A DNA stretch of 64,000 bases from Clitopilus passeckerianus (taxonomy: Eukaryota; Basidiomycota; Agaricomycetes; Agaricales; Entolomataceae), in the NCBI GenBank assembly GCA_944990035.1, contig CALYLX010000128.1, positions 1,798,001-1,862,000 of the forward strand, given 5' to 3'. Every line of letters starts with the position of its first letter. Positions within the stretch are counted from its first letter, which is position 1. This document shows, in pieces, positions 15,255 through 25,697 of the stretch. The notes under the pieces are model-generated. The model did no database searches, had not been told where the DNA came from, and was given only the letters and a program-made list of their open reading frames with translations. Both the position numbers and the translations under genes were made by a program.

Positions 15255-16676
15255 TCAGGATCGCTCGGCAAGAATACTTGAATCTACCACTTCGCCGAGG
15301 CTCTTGGTCTTCGCCTTTGGTCTCGGTCGTGGTTTAGGCTTTGGCTTTGAGGGGGTATCGGAATCGCTCTGCTCCTTAGCAGCAATGGATCTCGTCCGTG
15401 AATGAGATCGGGTAGGAAGCTCCACAACTACCTCCTTCAGCGGTGTCGGGCCAGAAGCCTTGCCCGAATTAGGCTGCATAGCACCCTTTAGAGAGGCTCT
15501 GCTAGATTTGGGTTTGAGGGCTTTGGTGACAGTCGATTTGGGCTTGGGGGTCGGTTTCTGAGGTTCGGATGCGGGCTCTGGGGAGGATTCAAGGGGAATG
15601 GACTTCACTAGCGGGCTGCTAGTCCTTGGGGTAGACAGCGCCTTCGCCTTGGGTGAAGTGGGTTTAGGTCTAGCACGAGACTTGGGTTTAGGGCTTGAAG
15701 GAGGCGGAGCTGCAGCAGGTTCGGAGTCCACGTCCATGGCATCTGCATTAGCGCTTGTAGACGGAACACCTGCTTCCTCGGCGGTTGCGACAGATTTCCT
15801 GCTGGTTCGCGGTTTCTTCGTCACCCTTCGACTCTTGTTGGACTGAGGTGATTCTGAGAGGGAAGTGGGATTGGAGGCATTGGATTGCTTCTCGTCCTCG
15901 TTGTCGCTATCCTCATCCACTGGCGCTCGTGCGCGTTTCCGCGTTGTGCGTGCTGACCGGGGTGGGGCGTTGCATCGCTTTCTCTCGCAAGAAATGAGTT
16001 TGTCATCGTAAATGCTGGAGTCTGCACGGAAACGTGCGCGTTTGAGGTCCGTCTGGAGGGGAAGTCAGGGATCACACTTAATTATAATGTCGAAAACATC
16101 ACGTACGGTATGCTTTCCTTCATAGCACCACCCATCAGGAGGACCCATATTTCCATCTCCTTCTGTGGAGCGGCCACAGCAGCCCCAGAGTGTCTCGAAG
16201 GTCGTGCTATTTGAAGCGACCCTTTCTACCTCCGCACTTTCGTCGTCGTGTGCGACTAAGCAGCTTCTGCCGGTGTTCTCGACTTCGAAGTAGGATTTGT
16301 GACACCGGACGCAGTGAAGCTTCGGTGGCGGAACAAGTTCCGAGAAGAAAGAGGTAACTTGAGCGAGTGTGTCTGCTGAGAGCTGATCCGTGGATTCGAG
16401 ATGTGAAAGGGTGTAGGTGTGCAGGATCTTGGCTGGAATTGATTCAATCAAGTTCCTCAGATCGTCCAGCTTCTGTTCTAGAGAGACTTCTGGTGGCGGC
16501 GATGGTGTTACTGGGGGATCTCTTGAAGGAGAGATGTCGGTGTCATGTATAGACGGTGAAGGAGTGCGCAATTGAGCTTGTTGGGTACCGGTTGACGGTC
16601 CAGCTACTGCGTTGGTAGCTTCTTCGACCGCCTGCGGTACAGAGTCTCTTCTTCTTGTAAGAAAACCAAAGACCAT
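15255..16676 (-). CDS. Uncharacterised basidiomycete protein with a Cys-rich central segment
   Basis: Two exons joined over a 54-base GT-AG intron give about 455 residues. The N-terminus MVFGFLTRRRDSVPQAVEEATN is followed by a Ser/Pro-rich segment and a helix (LEQKLDDLRNLIESIPAKILHTY). The centre holds a cysteine/histidine set: LHCVRCHKSYFEV, then CLVAHDDES, LWGCCGRSTEGD and WCYEGKHT, which could bind zinc. The second exon starts TDLKRARFRADSSIYDD and becomes a long disordered tail rich in Lys, Arg, Pro and Ser (repeated KPKPRPRPKAK-like blocks), compatible with nucleic-acid binding. I do not recognise a named family. Start chosen at the first ATG of the exon matching the codon use. Divergent from the Arb1-like gene. 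Confidence 0.72.
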
Positions 16677-17070
16677 CGTTTCGTTAAGAACTAGCTTCAA
16701 AACGAAAAGACAGCCTTTATACGAGCAATGGTTATCACGACCGACGCCTCGTTGAATCAATGAAGCGCGCTGTTACCCACGCTGACTCCACGCGATAGTC
16801 ACGTGCGAATATACGGCCCATCGTGAAACTGTAACGAGGAACACGCCAGTCTTTGAAACTTGTATTGCATCTGCATAGACATCAGAGGACAATGTGCTCG
16901 TAGCTGTACGCGTCGCCGACGAATACTTTGACGATGAGCACAGAATCTAAGCCGAACGAAGAAGCACCAAACGCGGCGATAACCGATCAATTAGACGCGC
17001 ACAGGGCTTCCAATATAAAAGACGGCGAACTCAAGCTCAACAGCTTACGTCTGGTCTTTCAGGTTCAACC
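16677..17070. other. Divergent promoter region with an overlapping upstream reading frame
   Basis: Separates the preceding gene from the Arb1-like gene. An ATG at 16934 opens a frame of about 60 codons (MSTESKPNEEAPNAAITD) that looks like genuine protein but runs out of frame with the Arb1 start at 17071. If one A is missing from the AAAA run near 17013-17017, this frame would join the Arb1 frame and be its real N-terminus. Otherwise it is an upstream ORF. Confidence 0.45.
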
Positions 17071-19356
17071 ATGGCTCAACCAGTTCAAAATGCCCAGATC
17101 GTGGAAGAGAGAATGACATTCCCCCCGTTCCCCACTGCTCCTCCAGGTGTGACTATCATCCCGTTCGAAGATTACCACGAAAACGGCATTCGAATGTTCC
17201 CATCCGATGGCGACGATACTGAGCGAGATGGCTTGGGTATACCAACCATGGTCTTGAGTAAAGAACACACGACCGATAAGTGTAAAACTGAGACCAGTAG
17301 GAAACGAAAGCAACCATCTCGGGCAAAGACGTCGCAACCACCAAGCGCTAGAATCGAATGGTATGAGCATTGGGCAGCTGGAGAAGACCTCCGTACCAGT
17401 GGTCCTTACAATCCGTGAGTAGTTGTTCTTATATGCGCATATAGTCACTTATTAACTTGTTTTCTGGACCCAGACTCGTCGCTCCTATGGATAGATTATA
17501 CGAGGCCGCGATTCATTTCAGGAAAGGACGATGGTGGCCACCGTATAACAAGCACCTTTCTGGACACTGGGACCAGGTATATTAGACGTTTTTCAATTTT
17601 TCCTTGAGCTGGGACTGATCATGTGTCCATAGTTCAGGCTCTTTGTCGGGCTTCTTTCAAACACGCCCGTCTGGAATCGCGTCGATAAGGAGAAGAAAGA
17701 AGAAGAAGGTCCTGAATCCGATGATGAAGACGCCTTTGAGAGGGAATCCACAGAGGTCCTCGAAACGAACAAACCGCCTCCTTTCAAGGGCCAGACGGCT
17801 CGTCTTCGCCCTCGTCCCCCTATGCTCTATACGGCAAAGAACCCGCCCAGGTCAATAGCGACGCCGAGGTCAAGGAGATGATTGATGAAGAAACTGCTCG
17901 CAGGGAAGAAGCCATGTTCGACTTTTTGGATAACCCCGAAGGAAAGACCAAGATATTCCTTTCCTCTTATCTGCGAAACCAGGGTCTCATTTGGTGAGAG
18001 TTTTCGAACTCTAACTTCCCACATTAAAGCTCAATACAACGACTTCTTAGGTACGACCGTAATCTCATTTACATCCCCAAACTTGTCGGCTTCTTCGTCA
18101 ACTTTATTCTGCGGAGTCGCGTCTTCATCAACGAACCCGAGATAGAGAAAGGTTTCCGAAAAGCTGCTCAAGTCGCTGCTCTAGCCGAGAAAGAGTTAAT
18201 TCTCACCTCAAAGGTCTCGAAAGAGCTTCCGGATAAATTCGCTCGTTGCATGAAGGAATGTTGGGGTCAAAAGGCTGACGGCTACAAGGTAGTCGAGGGC
18301 GTGTCACACCCCGCTTATCCGACACGGGGTGTAACACCTCCACCTGCAGAAATGGATGTCGACAAAACCGACAAAGCCTCTGACGAAGAGCCTGAGGCCA
18401 AGCGCCCGAAGCTTGACTCCGATGGACCCTCCACCACTGCATCAACTACGCCCGATATCGTCAAGAAGCTTGATGAGCAGTTGTTGGAAGCTGATATCAA
18501 ACTCCTCGATGTGAACGAACTCGTGAAGGAGGGTCAGATCCGTGAAGCAATTTCTGACAACCTTGATGGCCCCAGTACTGCCGGTGTTGATTCGACTTCT
18601 GGCTGGGGAGACGCCTCCAGTACCGGTTGGGGTGGCGCAGGGTGGGGAGATACCTCTGACGGCGCCAAACCATCTGAAGCTTTCTTGGCTTCAATTGAGG
18701 CTGAAAAGGCGGAACAAATAGAACTGAACGAGTGGAACACGCCTGCCGTTGTGTGGGATCCCCCGAAGTACACGCTCTCCTACCTTTAATGGGTCCGACT
18801 GCGTTCCCTTTGACCCATACCAGCGGCATTGTCGAATGGTCTCTCCGTCGCATCAAGTCATTCACCCCTCCCCCAACCGGCTACTATTCAGAAATCAGCT
18901 GTGAGCTCCGATCCCAACCCGGATGCCGTTGAGATTGAGCTTGAGCGTCGTTTCGCAAAGCTTGTCATGGAGCCCTGGCTTGGTTGGGACAAGGGGAACG
19001 ACGAGCTCCCCCACCTCGCTAATCCTCGTATCCTAGAGACATCCAGGGGTCCCGTTACCGGCATCGTACAGGAGGATGGCCGAGTCGAACCTGACCCAAT
19101 GGTTGCTGCTTCTGCTGCGCCCGCCAGCGGACCTAAACCCCACGATCCCAGTCAGGATGATATCACGGTTCTCGTCGATCCTGTCGCCCTCCCTGCCTTC
19201 TGCGAGGGACTGGGTATTGGCGCAACTTGGGTTCAGATCGCCAGGGAACAGGATCTCGCAGCCGATGACGGCAAGAAGAAGAAGAAGTCAAAGAAAAATA
19301 CGAGATTCTGGTACGCGGAGGAAGTTTTAATGGTGATTCCGAGCTTCCACACCTAA
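17071..19356 (+). CDS. Arb1-like Argonaute-chaperone subunit (four apparent frameshifts)
   Basis: Probable homologue of Arb1, which with Arb2 and Argonaute forms the siRNA-chaperone (ARC) complex used in RNAi-directed heterochromatin in fission yeast. About 700 residues. Features: IEWYEHWAAGEDLRTSGPYNP, LYEAAIHFRKGRWWPPYNK, GHWDQFRLFVGLLSNTPVWN, YLRNQGLIWYDRNLIYIPKL, KCWGQ-like RCMKECWGQKADGYKV, and VEIELERRFAKLVMEPWLGWD. Three GT-AG introns. The frame breaks at C runs 17816-17820, 18760-18764 and 18865-18874 (two bases there). Restoring one C each gives continuous sequence, for example WDPPEVHALLPLMGPT at the second site. The assignment rests on remembered family pattern and is moderate. The true N-terminus may lie at 16934. 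Confidence 0.68.
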
Positions 19357-19659
19357 ACGAGGGTAACATACTGCTTTTTTGGTGGGTTTATTCAGCTCTT
19401 GATCTTTGAGTTCATCACTGATATTCTGCACTCAAGATGGAATGTGACGACTGGAAATGAATTCTTGATGGATGGCCTTGTTACTGAAAGTCTGGCCAAG
19501 TTGCGAAAGAGGAATTGTACAATATGGCTTGCGAGTGTTAAATGGATACCCGATTTGCAGAATTGCTTCCGCTTTAGCAATAACCACTTACGTCATATCG
19601 AGCCCATTCACAAACACGACACGACCGTGACTGACCCGGCAACTCCTAGCTTTATCATC
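19357..19659. other. Intergenic region before the omega GST
   Basis: About 300 bases between two plus-strand genes; an open frame in phase with the GST start runs through part of it but has no family similarity. Nothing else recognised. Confidence 0.45.
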
Positions 19660-20858
19660 ATGTCTGCTGCTCCGTCCAACGATTCTGGGAAAACATATCG
19701 CAATGAATGTACAGGTGCTGCGCTAGAGACGGTCAGGAAGCATGAAGAACAACAGGACATCACTCTTTTCGGGAGCTGCTTCTGCCCTTTTGTGCAGAGA
19801 GTTTGGGTCGCATTTGAGTATCTTGAGATCCCCTACAAGGTGTGTAATTTTACTAGCTAGTTCATGAAGATGATCTGAAGTAAAATGTAGTGGTGTTGGC
19901 AAACTTTTTCTTCCCGATTACACCTTGTTGATCTTTCGTACAGATGAGGTAGATCCCTATAAGAAACCGAAGGACCTCTTAGAGGTGTCGCCGAAAGGCC
20001 TTGTACCAGGACTGAAGTTGCATACCTTCAACCCGCCCAAGGCTCTGAACGAGAGCACGGTCATTCTGGAATATCTGAATGAGTTCGCATCTACTGAATT
20101 TCTACGTAGGTGCCTTGCTGAAGTCTGACCCAAGCGTAGCAGCATCTACTACGAAGCGGAGTCTCCTTCCACCTCTTAGCAACCCCTGTAGGTATCTCTT
20201 CTTGTTATGACCTCACGATACTCATGGGTCACGCAAATCTACAGACGCACGTTCGCTCATCCGTCTCCAATGTGACCACGTTAGTAGAAACCTTGTTCCA
20301 GCATTCTATCGATATCTCCAAGCCCAAGATCAAGGTGCCCAAATCGAAGCTGGAAAAGAGTTCCTCTCCTCCATCGAGAGCCTTGTTCTCCTCCTGGAAC
20401 GGGCCGAGAAAGAGATTCTCGGAGGTGGAGGCACCACAGGGCAAGGAGAGCTTCAAGCCCTCAAAGCTGGCCTTGGCTTGTGGGTGGAAGGTGGAGATCT
20501 CAATCTGACAGATGCTATGGTCAGCCCATGTGAGTATGGCTTGACCAAACCGACCTGAACGTGGCCTGATGTGCTTTCAAGGGCTGTTCAGAGCTACGAA
20601 TGCATTGAAGCACTACCGAGGTTTCACTTTGCCTAGTGGGCAGAAATTTGATGCATATATTCAACGACTCTTCGACCATCCAGCCTTCAAAGGGACTTGC
20701 AGCACTGAAGATCTCTACCTTAACAGTTACGAGCGGTATGTGTTCCCCGGCCTCCTCCTGACTTGCCAAAGGCTCATCTAGCCTGCAGGTATGCCTTCAA
20801 TCGCCCAAATACGAGTCAGGTCGCAAATGCGATCAACTCTGGAAGGGGTTTGCCATAG
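19660..20858 (+). CDS. Omega-class glutathione S-transferase
   Basis: Glutathione-dependent thiol transferase/dehydroascorbate reductase-like enzyme. The N-terminal thioredoxin fold shows ITLFGSCFCPFVQRVWVAFEYLEIPYK with the active-site cysteine preceding PF, then VYEVDPYKKPKDLLEVSPKGLVPGL and ESTVILEYL, the glutathione-binding loop. The helical C-terminal domain contains ARSLIRLQCDHV, LGLWVEGGDLNLTDAMVSPW and LFRATNALKHYRGF, and the protein ends INSGRGLP. Six exons. The first intron uses donor GTAATT after KV, which restores the conserved YEVDPY. One proposed intron near 20107-20140 is only 34 nt and its exact borders are uncertain. Several mushroom genomes carry expanded GST families for wood-extractive detoxification, but only this copy is seen here. 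Confidence 0.85.
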
Positions 20859-21883
20859 ACGATGTTGAAGAAACTCACGTTCATCAAATGTAATAATAGA
20901 GTTCTTCCGTATTAGGAACTAGGCATTATTGAGTCTCCGAAAACACTCTTGTAGAAGGTTCAAGTTTCCCCACCCGCCATAAAGCAACGAAGCACGTATG
21001 GATCACGCGTTCCACTCCAAGAACCAGTGGATCTCAATCAGGTTGGCTGTTCGGTGATTTCTTTCTGCGGGCTCCGAATGATCTTGAATATTCCTCACAT
21101 CTGTCACTTGTTCCATCCTTAGAACATTCAGTCTGTCGCTCAAAAAAGTGCCTCACCATTCTGATAGAAAGGCTCAACTATACTGGGTATAGACAGGCAG
21201 CTTGTAATCGGATTCATCTGGATCTAGGGCACTATCTACATCACTTCTGCGTGTCCGTCGTCATTGAGCGTCACCTGTTGTCCAAACGGCGTCTTACCAG
21301 CTCTACTGCCTGGGTGGAGTCATTCAATCATTTGGTTAGAGTTAGACGACACTCACACCTTCTTGCGCCATTCCCTGTTAAGATTGTCCGTTATTCCTTG
21401 GTACCAGCAAGTCTACCATAAACGCATCGTACCCTAACATTTGGCGGCGCCCTGGGTTCCTTTTTCCCATGAAATCTTGTTAGGTAGCCAGTGGAAGCTG
21501 AAAAACACTGTCTGCTTGACCTAATGCTGCATCTAAATCGGCCTGTTGACACAGAAAACTGTGGGGTTGATATCGCTCTGCTGCAAAACTGGAGCTACAA
21601 CATCCCACTTGTTTGGGATGCTTCCTTGGATTGCGGGAAGTTGCAACCGCCGTCTTCGCTCCCCTCAAGCACCTGCTCCAAGCATGGCGCCGAAATCACA
21701 ACCCCAAAACTCCCATCTTTCTGTACCTCTTCGGAAAGATGAATGAGATCTATACTAGATACAAGCTCAGCTGGAATAGAGGGCTGGAGCTTTCCGAAGA
21801 GGTATAAAATCCTTCCAGCGAAGCCCACACTTAACCAAGCGACTTGCTTCTGATCATTCTCAACGTCCTCATCGCAATTCATC
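20859..21883. other. Upstream half of duplication unit 1
   Basis: No gene, but parts of this stretch reappear about 1.84 kb downstream: GAACATTCAGTCTGTCGCT (21124 and 22962), ACCATTCTGATAGAAAG, CTTCTTGCGC and GCCCTGGGTTCCTTT. It therefore belongs to a tandemly duplicated unit with the small gene that follows and presumably contains its promoter. Confidence 0.6.
21803..21809 (+). promoter_or_regulatory. TATA box of duplicated gene, copy 1
   Basis: TATAAAA 81 bases upstream of the copy 1 ATG, in a sequence context (CGAAGAGGTATAAA) shared with copy 2 (CGACGAGGTATAAA). Confidence 0.6.
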
Positions 21884-22514
21884 ATGACCTCGATCCCGAC
21901 TATACCTTTCCAACTTGTCTTTATCCCCCCTGGATCCTCCCTCCCTCCTCCTCCTGGAGCCCGTCACGCAGCGGCCCGCGAGATTGGCGCCCCCATCATA
22001 GCGATCCCTGTTGGTCCCGTACCCGGCCAGGCAGCTGTGAGTTTGCCCGTCAGGGTCTGTAGAATGTAGCTCAACTAACATCAAATTACCTAACAGTGGC
22101 GTTTCAGACCAGCGAACCAGGAAGGTCTCTATGCAATCGAGGCTGAGCTCCTTGGTGGCAATCCAGGTTTTACCTTACCGGAGGGCGTTCAACCCGATGC
22201 CCGAGTTATCTTCGGCGAGGACAAGCAGCCGTGGCGCGTCCAGGTCGAGGAACCCTTCGAGGGAGGATTCCTTGTAACGTGAGTTCGTAGCTCAAAGAAA
22301 TTGCTCTTATTAATAGTCTCTGTTAGCATCCAAGCCATCACACCCGGCGTCGGGGCCCAAGCATACGTTTCAGTGGAGGGCAGTGATGTACGTGAACCAA
22401 GCATGTAGTTTGTAACGTTTAAAGCTAATGCCATTCTAGTTGGCCCTCAAGTACGTCCCAGTGATTCCTGACCAGCAAATTCCCAAGTGGTTGCTTCTCC
22501 CCACTCATTTGTAA
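21884..22514 (+). CDS. Small unknown protein, tandem duplicate copy 1
   Basis: Four exons encode about 157 residues. N-terminus FQLVFIPPGSSLPPPPG, then WRFRPANQEGLYAIEAELLG, ARVIFGEDKQPWRVQVEE, GGFLVTIQA and YVPVIPDQQIPKWLL. Introns follow GQAA, split the codon after FLV, and follow EGSD; all have GT-AG borders (GTGAGT at the second). No signal peptide or membrane segment, so probably cytosolic. The pattern of short beta strands with W/Y and 'DKQxW' motifs recalls fungal beta-trefoil protease inhibitors or lectins, but I cannot assign it to a family. A paralogue lies 1.8 kb downstream in the same orientation. Confidence 0.72.
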
Positions 22515-23708
22515 CGATGGAACTCCCATATTGCGCCCTCCTCGAGGTCGATTTGTGAAATATGGTGCCCGATAGTTTGATCCTCCTGTACTACTAGTAG
22601 CCCTTGGGCTTATTAAACCTTAAACCACAATACTCCGAATCGAAGTTATTTCAGTCCGTAATGTTCTTAAACCCAAAAAAAATGTGTAAATGATAACCTG
22701 AACGTAAACTTGGGGCAACTCTACAACCTCGACAGCGGTGAATATACAGATGAGTTATGTTTGATAGCAAACAAAGTCGAGGTAACCAATCCTCTTTGAT
22801 CTTAACGGGCGCCTCTTGGGCGTCTCTCTGTAGAACACCTTGATTAGATCTCTCGGTGATGTCCGTGATGCGGTTGCAAAGCGGGCTCAAACGTTTGAAC
22901 ACGGCATGAACTCTTCAACCTTCAACCACTGTCTCCAGCTTCGGTCATCAGCACTGTCCTGGAACATTCAGTCTGTCGCTCCGAGTCAGAGAACGTGCCA
23001 CCCACCATTCTGATAGAAAGATCCGACCATACTGGACAGAGAAAGCCAGCTTTCAATCATTTCCAACGCATCCAAGGCACCTTAGTACTACCTTCCTAGC
23101 TTTCGCAACGCTGTATCACTTAAACTGTCACTACTTCTTATGTTGGGTCTATCAATCAATTGCAATGTTTTGTCACGGATAGCAACTCACGCCTTCTTGC
23201 GCGGTGTCTTGCTAGGATTGCCTACTACGCACCTGTTATCCAGCAATGCCCTGGGTTCCTTTCCTCCCCTGAACTTCCGTCAAGTCGACTGCGGAAGCTG
23301 CAAACCCCCGTCTGTGCATCAACCGTGGCGCCAAAATCCGCTCTACAATGACATGCAATGAATTTTTGGCGCAATGATATTGTGGACCGCTTTTGCTCCG
23401 CTGCGAAACAGGGCACGATGCTTTCAATGGGACCTACTTGGAATGCTTTATACGGCACAAGCTTATTACCGACGTTTCTCGGCCCCTCAAGCATCTGCGC
23501 CGAGCATGGCGTAGAATTCAGGCCCTAATATGTCCTACCTTTCTCTGACATCCGAGCCACGAGAATGTTGAAGAGATCTATGTTAGATACAAGCTCAGCT
23601 AGAATATCGAGCGGAAGCTTTGCGACGAGGTATAAAGTGCAGCCAACGAACACCACTCCCGGTCAAGCGACAAGTTACTTCTAACTAGTTCTAACACAAT
23701 CAATTACT
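22515..23708. other. Region between the duplicated genes, with upstream part of unit 2
   Basis: From about 22955 onward the sequence repeats motifs found before copy 1 (GAACATTCAGTCTGTCGCT, CACGCCTTCTTGCGC, CCCTGGGTTCCTTT). The part between 22515 and 22950 looks unique. No gene found. Confidence 0.55.
23631..23637 (+). promoter_or_regulatory. TATA box of duplicated gene, copy 2
   Basis: TATAAAG 78 bases upstream of the copy 2 ATG, at the same relative place and in the same context as in copy 1. Confidence 0.6.
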
Positions 23709-24333
23709 ATGGCAGCGATACCCTCTGCAGCTTTCCAACTCGTCTATATTCCCCCGGGAGCTTCCCTTCCGCCTCCTCCAGGATCCGTGCACGCGGTCGC
23801 CCGCGAACTTGGCTCACCCATTATAGCGGCCCCTGTTGGGCCCGAACCCGGCCGTGGAGCTGTAAGTTTGCATGTAATCTGCAGTGCGAAGCATGTAACT
23901 AATATCAAGTTATACAACAGTGGTACTTCAGACCTGCAAATCAAGAGGGTCTCTACGCAATCGAGTCTGAGCTCCTTGGCGGCAATCCAGGCTTCAGCAT
24001 AATTGGTGATATTGTACCCGATACTCGCGTCATCTTTGGCGAAGACAAACAGTCGTGGCGTGTCCAGGTCGAGGACTCGGTCGACGGAGGGTACCTAGTA
24101 ACCTGAGCAGATAAACTCGTCAAAGAGACCATCCTGTTGACAGCCTCATAAGCATTCAAGCTGATGTTCGCGTAATTGGGGTTGATGCATTCGTCGCAGT
24201 GGAGGGTGGAGATGTACGTGAACCAAGCCGCAGCTTACAGCCTTTGAATCTAACATGGTTTTAGTTGACTATCAAGTTCTTGCCGGTTATTCCTGACCGG
24301 GAGGTTCCCAAGTGGTTCCTTCGTCGTTTGTGA
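23709..24333 (+). CDS. Small unknown protein, tandem duplicate copy 2 (damaged splice donor)
   Basis: Paralogue of the gene at 21884 with the same four-exon layout: FQLVYIPPGASLPPPPG, WYFRPANQEGLYAIESELLG, DTRVIFGEDKQSWRVQVED, GGYLV, FLPVIPDREVPKWFL. Similarity extends through the introns and promoter, so the duplication is fairly recent. The second intron has lost its GT: the copy 1 junction AC|GTGAGT reads AC|CTGAGC here (24101-24108). If the intron is retained, translation stops one codon after the junction (GTA ACC TGA) and about 45 C-terminal residues are lost. No alternative donor restores the frame. The gene may be a young pseudogene or make a truncated protein. Confidence 0.65.
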
Positions 24334-25697
24334 TGACGCAGTCCACATCCTATCTCCCTTCCTCACTCCTAACCATCGTTAAATTTGGGGATTTTAAATA
24401 GTTTTATTTCTAGCGAACCATGTCATTATCGGGATCGACTTATGTTGACTGGATTTGGGTGATTATATCAATATGAGTTTGATCCAACGACATGAAGGGT
24501 AGGCTTAGAATGCATATACACGGTGATAAATAAATCAGCTACTGCAAATCAAGCCGAACGCTCAAAGCGACAATCTTGAAAGATTTCAGGAAGTGAACAT
24601 GCGTAAGAATGTGCATATGTATTGCGGCCGAAAATATAGTTGTCCAAGATGCCCTGACGATCGAAGTTGTTTCCTCCTGGCCTAGAAGGTTGTCATATCG
24701 TAAATGTACCAGAGCTCTTCAGCTATTGGGCACGTAAACACAGGAGCAACCAGTGATTCCGCAGGCTCAAAGGCCATTCAATTGAAAGCGTATCACCCTA
24801 GCTCGTCCGGCATGTAAGCCCACCACAGCAGTTCCTAGCAATTTTGGAAGGATTCAGACGTGGACCAAAGCCGGGCCGGTGATGATTTGGGAGTAAGATG
24901 TAGCGTCGAGCTGCATGTACCTGACCTGAATGTTGTTGCCAGAGTCAATGATAGTGAGAGCTGATATAGTCATTTGTCTTCTTGATAAGGGCGTCAGTCC
25001 TATCGGCTCAAGGTGGGGTCATGGAGGTTTTAAAGGTATTGGACTTCACCAACTGGGAGCAGACCACGCTTTGGTACCAAATTGGCCAACGGAAACATTT
25101 TGTAGAGGTGAAATTGGACCGTTTGCCAGCGAGGGGTTAATCTGGAGTATGGGGTTCGTTGGGGTATTGACTGGGGTCGAGCCGGAGCACCGTTCAAAGA
25201 CCCCTCTCTTATCAATGCAATGGGGAGAAGACATATCGGAAACATGGAATATCCAGAAGAAAGCCGGAGCCCCTAAGTAGCATGTCGGGCCAAACGTTGC
25301 AAGTTGACGTGTATGTGTGGTGGCGTTGTTCGAATCTGCGCCAGCTCATTTCGAAACTGGGAATGAACAATAATACACGGCACTCTTCAGCCATATATAT
25401 TGGTTGAATGCCACTGAAACGTCGCAAGAGCCAAAAGATTTGCGGTGTACATCGTGGAAAGCTCCTGAGTCGGCTGCTGGAACGGTGAGCCGGCGTGTGA
25501 TCAGGAGTGTTTGCCTGTTATCGACTAGCACCACCTGATACCCTCCATCATGGCTACTTCGCTTCTTCCCACATGATAGCACACGATGCAAGGGTTAATC
25601 TGGCCGGTGCCAAAAATACAAGAGGAGGAGAAGGCTTCTGAGGATCACTGTCTCTTGTCTCTTTTGCTCCTGGTTCAACGGATTCTGAGAGCCAAGC
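24334..25697. other. Gene-poor stretch between duplicates and Atg22
   Basis: 1,364 bases without a recognisable gene. The open frame 24930-25280 (116 codons) has no domain character. On the minus strand an isolated 39-codon frame runs 24973-24854 (MTISALTIIDSGNNIQ...). Its composition looks protein-like, but it has no homology I recognise and no CaaX end that would mark a pheromone precursor. No repeat seen. Confidence 0.45.

Noticed and set aside
24854..24973. Minus-strand 39-codon frame that might be a small peptide gene or pheromone precursor
   Set aside because: No CaaX end, no TATA box, no recognised relative; could be chance.
24930..25280. 116-codon plus-strand frame
   Set aside because: No domain or splice evidence; overlaps a better-looking but still weak antisense frame.
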